The notes beneath the pieces are model-generated. The model saw only the letters and a list, made by a program, of their open reading frames with translations, searched no databases and was not told the origin of the DNA. 17,761 nt of DNA, from assembly GCA_039029935.1 (NCBI GenBank), contig JBCCFC010000098.1, forward strand, positions 1-17,761, read 5' to 3'. Shown piece by piece: positions 14,014 through 17,761 of the stretch (positions are counted from its first letter, which is position 1; each line of letters starts with the position of its first letter). The position numbers were made by a program, and so were the translations under genes. Source of the DNA: G039029935 sp039029935 (GTDB lineage Bacteria; Chloroflexota; Anaerolineae; Caldilineales; Caldilineaceae).

Positions 14014-15006
14014 TCAAATTCCTGTAAGCTCATTTAGTACGCTCCACGCAATTTGCTGGCGTTCTACATCTAGGATATGTGGATACTCAACAGCCGTCAA
14101 TGGCCCCAGCCCCGTTTTGGGTGGTGAAGTGTACGTTCGGCCCGGCTCAAATTCCTGACCAACATAGTGCAGCACATCCAGGTAGCGTTTGGCACCAGCG
14201 GCGGTTGGTTGATTCATGCCCATCAATTTGCCCATGAGTGGCATCACGGTTGACATCATGAATTTCATAAAACCCTTCTGATGTCGCCCAACATTGGTTC
14301 CCATATTGGGTCCGGGGCCAACGGTGAAAACATCAACACGATCACCGTGTTGCCGAGCCATCTCCGCACTCCACCACGCTGAAAATAGTTTGGTTGTTGC
14401 GTAATACCGCTGTGAATTGTACGCATCAGGCTTGTCACCTTTGGCAAAAGCAATCATTGCCTCATGTAGAGTTTTGCCAAACACCGTCGGCTCACCCGTT
14501 CCAAAATCATACACAGTCATGCCTAGAAATGCAGGTGCGTCATTGTTAGCAGCACTTGACCCCACCATCACAACCCGCGCCCCCTCGACGAGCATATCCG
14601 CCTTGAGCAGCCGGTTTGCCATGATATGATGACCGATCATGGAGGCGGCAAAGGTGATTTCGAGTCCATCAACACTCTTGCGCATCTCTTCACCAGAAAC
14701 CAAGCCCGCATTGAGAAGCAACGTGTCGATTTTGTTGCCACGCTCAATGAGTTCGGCACTCACCGCCTCCGCTGAAGCGATGCTGGCAACATCAACAGTG
14801 ACCGTCTCAAAGGTATTCGGTGCAATATTTGGGCCAACACGTTCTACAAGTTTGCCCTTTGCGTCTGCACCCTTTTCGAGTGTGCGACATGCCAAAATGA
14901 CACGTCCATACCCAGCCTCGGCTAACTGCGCCGCTGCCTCAAAGCCAAGACCGGAATTTGCGCCTGTCACCAGCGCAGTTTTTGTATTGAATTCAGAAAT
15001 AGTCAT
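14014..15006 (-). CDS. Short-chain dehydrogenase/reductase, protochlorophyllide-reductase-like subgroup
   Basis: A 330-aa SDR, longer than classical members (about 250 aa). TGANSGLG (14-21) binds the nucleotide, ACRTLEKG (39-46) suggests NADP, VDVAS (71-75) and LNAG (98-101) are in place, SS (150-151) supplies the catalytic Ser and Y202-A-T-T-K206 the catalytic pair. It differs strongly from the next SDR in the operon, so the two are not a recent duplication. An in-frame TTG at 15039 would add eleven residues and overlap the upstream gene; GAGCGAGGA lies 8 bases before the ATG at 15006, so I use that. The start is 4 bases after the membrane protein's stop, showing coupling. Resemblance to light-dependent POR-like SDRs is only at subgroup level; no photosynthetic role is implied. 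Confidence 0.9.
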   Translation of the reverse strand: MTISEFNTKTALVTGANSGLGFEAAAQLAEAGYGRVILACRTLEKGADAKGKLVERVGPNIAPNTFETVTVDVASIASAEAVSAELIERGNKIDTLLLNAGLVSGEEMRKSVDGLEITFAASMIGHHIMANRLLKADMLVEGARVVMVGSSAANNDAPAFLGMTVYDFGTGEPTVFGKTLHEAMIAFAKGDKPDAYNSQRYYATTKLFSAWWSAEMARQHGDRVDVFTVGPGPNMGTNVGRHQKGFMKFMMSTVMPLMGKLMGMNQPTAAGAKRYLDVLHYVGQEFEPGRTYTSPPKTGLGPLTAVEYPHILDVERQQIAWSVLNELTGI

Positions 15007-15010
15007 ACAG

Positions 15011-15472
15011 TTATCCTCGCTCACTTGTGAAGTAGGCAATAAAGCTCAAAATAATCGCCCCCGCAGAGATAAACGTCATAATCGTGCCAGGGACAAAATT
15101 GACATAGCCGCCTAAATCCATAAACAGAAAGTAGCCGACATCGGCCAAGCCGCCAGTAATCGCCGCCAAAAAGATGGCATTACCATTTGGTCCGCTCCCT
15201 GTTCGCCAGATAAAGAAACAACAGATTGTTGTCACAAGTCCAATCCAAAACAGGTTAAATCCATGCTGACCAATCAGCCCACCCAGCGCATCTGGATAGG
15301 CCATCTGTAACATCGCCGGGTCAACCGCATCGGCAATGCCCGCAATCGAGCCTGCGATATCCCCACTGAGGATAGAGTTCATGGTCATCACACCCGCAAG
15401 CACATGAACAATACCCCATATGAACCACAGGACAGCCGCTCCTTTTAATAAATTTGCATTGACATTAGACAT
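15011..15472 (-). CDS. Uncharacterised four-TM membrane protein
   Basis: A 153-aa hydrophobic protein with four predicted membrane helices (about 8-29, 70-89, 97-117, 127-148) and a 40-residue loop after the first. No motif I can assign to a family with certainty; the size and topology resemble DoxX-like or DUF4345-like small membrane proteins. GGAG lies 9 bases before the ATG. It is the first gene of the operon with two SDRs, and a TetR-type dyad overlaps its likely -10 element, 40 bases upstream. Its role may relate to import, export or membrane protection against the compound that the SDRs act upon; that is inference from context. Confidence 0.8.
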   Translation of the reverse strand: MSNVNANLLKGAAVLWFIWGIVHVLAGVMTMNSILSGDIAGSIAGIADAVDPAMLQMAYPDALGGLIGQHGFNLFWIGLVTTICCFFIWRTGSGPNGNAIFLAAITGGLADVGYFLFMDLGGYVNFVPGTIMTFISAGAIILSFIAYFTSERG

Positions 15473-15512
15473 TCATAACGCTCCATGTTGTTCAGTTAAG
15501 TTTATAATCAAA

Positions 15513-15535
15513 TTTATATAGACTAGTTGGTATAA
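15513..15535 (-). promoter_or_regulatory. TetR-type operator upstream of the membrane protein/SDR operon
   Basis: TTATATAGACTAGTTGGTATAA (15514-15535) is an imperfect dyad centred on ACTAGT: outer TTATA/TATAA arms pair and three inner positions do not. Read on the coding strand it is TTATACCAACTAGTCTATATAA, and TATAAA (15518 to 15513) can serve as -10, 40 bases before the ATG at 15472. The core GAC-TA-GT matches the other two sites, and resembles the tagaC-YR-GtcTA type of box reported for LmrA/QdoR in Bacillus subtilis. Confidence 0.6.
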
Positions 15536-15591
15536 TTTGGGCCTAAAAAAATCGGTCAATCACGCAATGGTCAAATCACAGTCTGGACTTA

Positions 15592-16158
15592 TCAAGCATT
15601 CTCCAATAGCGTCTTCATGCTATCGGCTACATCCGCAAGCACCTGGGCATTCTGCTGGGTACGACACAGGATCATAGCCCCTTCGATAGCCGCATTAATC
15701 GTAATTGATAACGATGCCGCTTTTGCCGCCGGAAACCCACCCATCACCAGCTTAGCCGCCAACACATCCTGTAAACCCTGATACCCCTCGGCACAGGCCT
15801 TGCGAATGCGCTCGCTTGTATTTGACGCTTCCAACGCCACCGCTGCAATCGGCGCTCCCGTGCAACATCCCTGCTGTGCCATATGCCGCGACATATCCAT
15901 GATCATCGTGTGAATTGCCTCAACTGGGTCCTCGATTCGGCTTAAAAGACGGCGTGACTGATCAGCCATCTCCTGCATACGCTCGGTCACAGCCTCGGAT
16001 GCCAACTCCTCTTTGCCCTTTGGGAAATAATAATAGAGCGACCCACGTGGCGTGTCGCTTTCTTTGACGATTTGGTTCAAACCCGTCGCATGATACCCTT
16101 GTCGCTCGAGGAGGCTGGCAGTTGTTGTGATAATTTTTTGTCGTGTCGCATTACTCAT
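15592..16158 (-). CDS. TetR family regulator, LmrA/YxaF-type
   Basis: A 188-aa repressor of standard length. The N-terminal HTH (about 25-46: TGLNQIVKESDTPRGSLYYYFP) is typical TetR, and GCCTGAPIAAVALEAS (97-112) in the ligand domain marks the LmrA/YxaF subgroup. The open frame continues to a TTG at 16206 (+16 residues), but the ATG at 16158 fits family length. Its promoter at 16233-16261 is a perfect TTGACA-17-TATAAT with an operator-like dyad in the spacer, so it very likely represses itself. Similar dyads precede the membrane protein/SDR operon just downstream and the efflux operon, giving a probable three-promoter regulon. The inducer is probably an aromatic or hydrophobic compound, by analogy with flavonoid-responsive LmrA and YxaF. 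Confidence 0.92.
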   Translation of the reverse strand: MSNATRQKIITTTASLLERQGYHATGLNQIVKESDTPRGSLYYYFPKGKEELASEAVTERMQEMADQSRRLLSRIEDPVEAIHTMIMDMSRHMAQQGCCTGAPIAAVALEASNTSERIRKACAEGYQGLQDVLAAKLVMGGFPAAKAASLSITINAAIEGAMILCRTQQNAQVLADVADSMKTLLENA

Positions 16159-16167
16159 AAGACAAGT

Positions 16168-16183
16168 AGTATACTGACAATGT
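16168..16183 (-). promoter_or_regulatory. Possible secondary TetR half-site in the tetR leader
   Basis: AGTATACT (16168-16175) is a palindrome followed by GACAATGT, so TATACTGAC repeats the left half of the operator seen at 16234-16250. It lies about 10 bases before the tetR ATG, in the untranslated leader. Confidence 0.35.
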
Positions 16184-16232
16184 GGGGAATCGTCAAATTT
16201 AGGCAAATCTCTGCTTTTTTGCTGACGAAATA

Positions 16233-16261
16233 ATTATACTGACTGGTTAGTTTGTTGTCAA
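16233..16261 (-). promoter_or_regulatory. Consensus sigma-70 promoter of tetR with operator in spacer
   Basis: On the - strand TTGACA (16261 to 16256) is followed by exactly 17 bases and then TATAAT (16238 to 16233), a perfect consensus. The spacer and -10 include ACCAGTCAGTATAAT, matching the efflux operator GGTCAGTATAAC. The untranslated leader would be roughly 65-70 bases. Strong promoter plus overlapping operator is the pattern of a tightly repressed autoregulated gene. Confidence 0.8.
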
Positions 16262-16415
16262 ATTGTGATTGGTTGAAATTACTTTTGTTTGGACCACAGA
16301 TATGATAAAATCTTTTTCGAGAAGATGCTTTAGCTGGTCTTCTGTATGTGTTGTTGATTGTGCTATTTGAGATAATACGGTCAAAAAATAAGCCAAAAAT
16401 GGGGAGGAGTGTTTT

Positions 16416-17432
16416 ATGACGCAAAAATCAATCCAAAACGTGCATATTGCTAGGCTAGATAATTCGGTTGTTTTCAAAAAGTTGTTCCGCGATCCTGATG
16501 TTCTGAATGAGTTTATCAAGGATTTGCTTGGTTTGGACCTACAAATAACCGCAAATCAGATTGAAACCGAGAAAAAATTCACACCACCAGTGGGCAATGT
16601 GGATATTGCCTATGATATCTTTGTCGATGACCCAAAAAATCGCGTCATCATTGAAATTCAACGCGTTCGATATGGCAACCATTATGATCGCTTTTTCTAT
16701 TACTTTCTGGTGGCGATTATTGAACTGGTCAAAAGTCACAGAACCTATAGCATGGATCGCACGGTCTATACGATTGTTTGGCTTACACGGCAGGTCCAAG
16801 ACAAGACCTATCAAAAGAGTATTCTGACCAACACGATTGAAACAAAGACACATACGGGCGAAGTCATTAAGGTTTATCCACATAAACTCTTTTTTCTCAA
16901 TCCTCACTATGTGGATGAAAAGACACCCAAAGGCGTTGCCGACTGGATGAACTTAGTGGTTGAAAGCCTTAAACACCCGACCAATCCTGGGCTAAACTAT
17001 GATCGAGATATTTTTCATAAGGCAATGGAACTGATTGCCGAGGATGGGCTGAATCCGACAGAGCGCGCTGAGATTCTTGATGAGAATGCCTATGAGGATA
17101 CACTTCAATCCAGTCATCGTGCAGGTCACGCCGCAGGACATGCAGAAGGACTTGAGCAGGGGTTGGAAAAAGGTCGTGAGGAGGGACTTGAGAAAGGTCG
17201 CGAGGAGGGACTTGAGAAAGGTCGCGAGAAGGGACTTGAAGAAGGTCAACTGCAAAGTTTGCATCGGATGTTATTTTTGCAGTTGGCGCAAAAGTTCACC
17301 GATGTTCCAGAGAGCGTACTGGCACAAATCGAGCAAGCGGATGATGTGAAACAGCTAGAAGCGTGGATGATTCAGTTGGTTACGGCGGTGTCTTGGCAGG
17401 ATGTGTTTGTGGTTGAGGGATCGGCGGGGTGA
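16416..17432 (+). CDS. Rpn family PD-(D/E)XK nuclease (transposase_31-like)
   Basis: A 338-aa protein with an N-terminal PD-(D/E)XK domain: F20-K-K-L-F typical start, D63 (NVDIAYD) and E80-I-Q82 as the D...ExQ catalytic pattern of Rpn/PDDEXK_2 proteins. Known Rpn members are DNA endonucleases that stimulate recombination, and the family is often miscalled transposase. Residues 232-278 are Gly/Glu/His-rich linker: SSHRAGHAAGHAEGLEQG then four 8-residue units of the EEGLEKGR type (247-278), the last two thirds being exact nucleotide repeats. A short helical C-terminal domain follows. GGGGAGGAG (16401-16409) is 6 bases before the ATG. It is alone, beside two kinds of repeat, which fits its frequent association with mobile DNA. 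Confidence 0.9.
   Translation: MTQKSIQNVHIARLDNSVVFKKLFRDPDVLNEFIKDLLGLDLQITANQIETEKKFTPPVGNVDIAYDIFVDDPKNRVIIEIQRVRYGNHYDRFFYYFLVAIIELVKSHRTYSMDRTVYTIVWLTRQVQDKTYQKSILTNTIETKTHTGEVIKVYPHKLFFLNPHYVDEKTPKGVADWMNLVVESLKHPTNPGLNYDRDIFHKAMELIAEDGLNPTERAEILDENAYEDTLQSSHRAGHAAGHAEGLEQGLEKGREEGLEKGREEGLEKGREKGLEEGQLQSLHRMLFLQLAQKFTDVPESVLAQIEQADDVKQLEAWMIQLVTAVSWQDVFVVEGSAG
17154..17249 (+). repeat. In-frame 24-bp tandem repeat, four units
   Basis: Units at 17154-17177, 17178-17201, 17202-17225 and 17226-17249 encode EQGLEKGR, EEGLEKGR, EEGLEKGR and EKGLEEGQ. Units two and three are identical in DNA, so they are recent copies. The number of units should vary between strains without breaking the frame. 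Confidence 0.9.
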
Positions 17433-17459
17433 TATTGGACATTGGTGATAACCCACATC

Positions 17460-17507
17460 CACAGAATGCAATTCTGCGTCTATCACAGAATGCAATTCTG
17501 CGTCTAT
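17460..17507. repeat. 24-bp direct repeat, two exact copies
   Basis: 17460-17483 and 17484-17507 are identical. Each contains CAGAAT-GCA-ATTCTG, a short hairpin. A third partial copy (CACAGG) starts at 17508. The repeats fill the gap after the Rpn stop codon. Too few copies and no spacers for a CRISPR. Confidence 0.85.
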
Positions 17508-17514
17508 CACAGGA

Positions 17515-17532
17515 AGCCTGTTGAAACAGGCT
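17515..17532 (+). terminator. Hairpin downstream of the Rpn gene
   Basis: AGCCTGTT-GA-AACAGGCT can form an 8-bp stem with a tight loop, about 85 bases after the Rpn stop. No T-run follows, so termination is only a possibility. Its right arm overlaps the edge of the terminal palindrome. Confidence 0.35.
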
Positions 17533-17761
17533 GGAGCGCGGCGGCCTAGCGATTGACGATTAAATCCGTGTGAACTTGACTGATTGAGCTTGCAGTCTAG
17601 ACCTCCGGTAGGTGAAAATAGGACAAAGTAATCGGGCAATTTTTGCAAAAATTGCCCGATTACTTTGTCCTAGTTTCACCTACCGGAGGTCTAGACTGCA
17701 AGCTCAATCAGTCAAGTTCACACGGATTTAATCGTCAATCGCTAGGCCGCCGCGCTCCAGC
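17530..17761. repeat. 232-bp near-perfect palindrome at the window end
   Basis: Left arm 17530-17645 and right arm 17646-17761 are reverse complements over 116 bp with a single mismatch (A17618 against G17673). The centre is TTTTTG/CAAAAA with no loop. Inside it, 17600-17691 has GACCTCCGGTAGGTG ends like the repeat at 12990-13062; outside it, about 70 bp of ordinary-looking sequence are also mirrored. The right end coincides exactly with the window end. Either a large inverted element or a fold-back assembly of the contig end. Confidence 0.9.

Noticed and set aside
15007..15039. TTG start for the second SDR overlapping the membrane protein gene
   Set aside because: A good Shine-Dalgarno precedes the ATG at 15006 and the Rossmann fold begins at once after it.
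14639..15115. 158-aa ORF on the + strand
   Set aside because: Antisense to the SDR and the membrane protein gene; low-complexity Ser/Ala composition typical of a shadow frame.
15554..15579. Terminator after tetR (direct repeats GGTCAATCAC and GGTCAAATCAC next to a poly-T on the - strand)
   Set aside because: The repeats are direct rather than inverted, so they cannot form the needed stem.
16159..16206. Sixteen-residue N-terminal extension of TetR from TTG at 16206
   Set aside because: The ATG at 16158 gives standard TetR length, and the extension is not typical of the family.
17460..17507. CRISPR array
   Set aside because: Two abutting copies with no spacers and no cas gene in the window.

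Overview
This 17.8-kb window reads as accessory bacterial chromosome of roughly 50% GC. It holds 13 complete protein genes. I saw no rRNA, tRNA or CRISPR array. The gene set (a MacA/MacB-type efflux operon with a very long coiled-coil adaptor, an Rpn-type nuclease, a sulfatase-fold hydrolase without the usual nucleophile) and the many short palindromic intergenic repeats would suit a Chloroflexota genome. That placement is a low-confidence impression, because the window has no phylogenetic marker. The last 232 bases form a near-perfect palindrome ending exactly at the window edge, which suggests this is also the end of a contig.

Layout. Positions 173-4775 (+) look like a small defence cluster: a full-length MmeI-like type IIL restriction-modification fusion, then an SMC/OLD-like AAA ATPase, then a DUF4276/TOPRIM-like protein with a TTG start. 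Positions 4802-4912 are a folded intergenic repeat between convergent genes. Positions 4919-6976 hold an Fsr-like MFS transporter divergent from an AraC-family regulator, with dyad sequences between them. The araC stop codon is the first three bases of a 72-bp hairpin repeat. Positions 7072-8511 (-) encode the sulfatase-fold enzyme with Thr where the formylglycine precursor should be. The gap that follows carries a 126-bp MITE-like element with 18-bp perfect inverted ends and a 10-bp target duplication. Positions 9061-12751 (-) are an ABC efflux operon (ATPase, FtsX/MacB permease, MacA/HlyD adaptor) with an octamer tandem repeat between the last two genes. Positions 13124-15472 (-) are a tight three-gene operon: a four-TM membrane protein and two short-chain dehydrogenases. 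Positions 15592-16158 (-) encode an LmrA/YxaF-type TetR regulator. Positions 16416-17432 (+) encode an Rpn-family PD-(D/E)XK nuclease with an internal 8-residue tandem repeat, followed by direct repeats and the terminal palindrome.

How the parts may work together. The best-supported circuit is regulatory. One dyad motif with core GAC-YR-GT, overlapping a TATAA-type -10 element, lies upstream of tetR (inside a TTGACA-17-TATAAT promoter), the membrane protein/SDR operon and the ABC efflux operon. In the last two, the distance from -10 to start codon is the same. The TetR protein therefore probably represses itself, the SDR operon and the efflux operon together, as a xenobiotic-response regulon. 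The defence trio at the left end is a separate unit. Its ATPase/TOPRIM pair has the architecture of two-gene anti-phage systems such as PARIS (AriA/AriB) and AbiL, but with DUF4276 as partner, and it is the strongest candidate here for an undercharacterised system.
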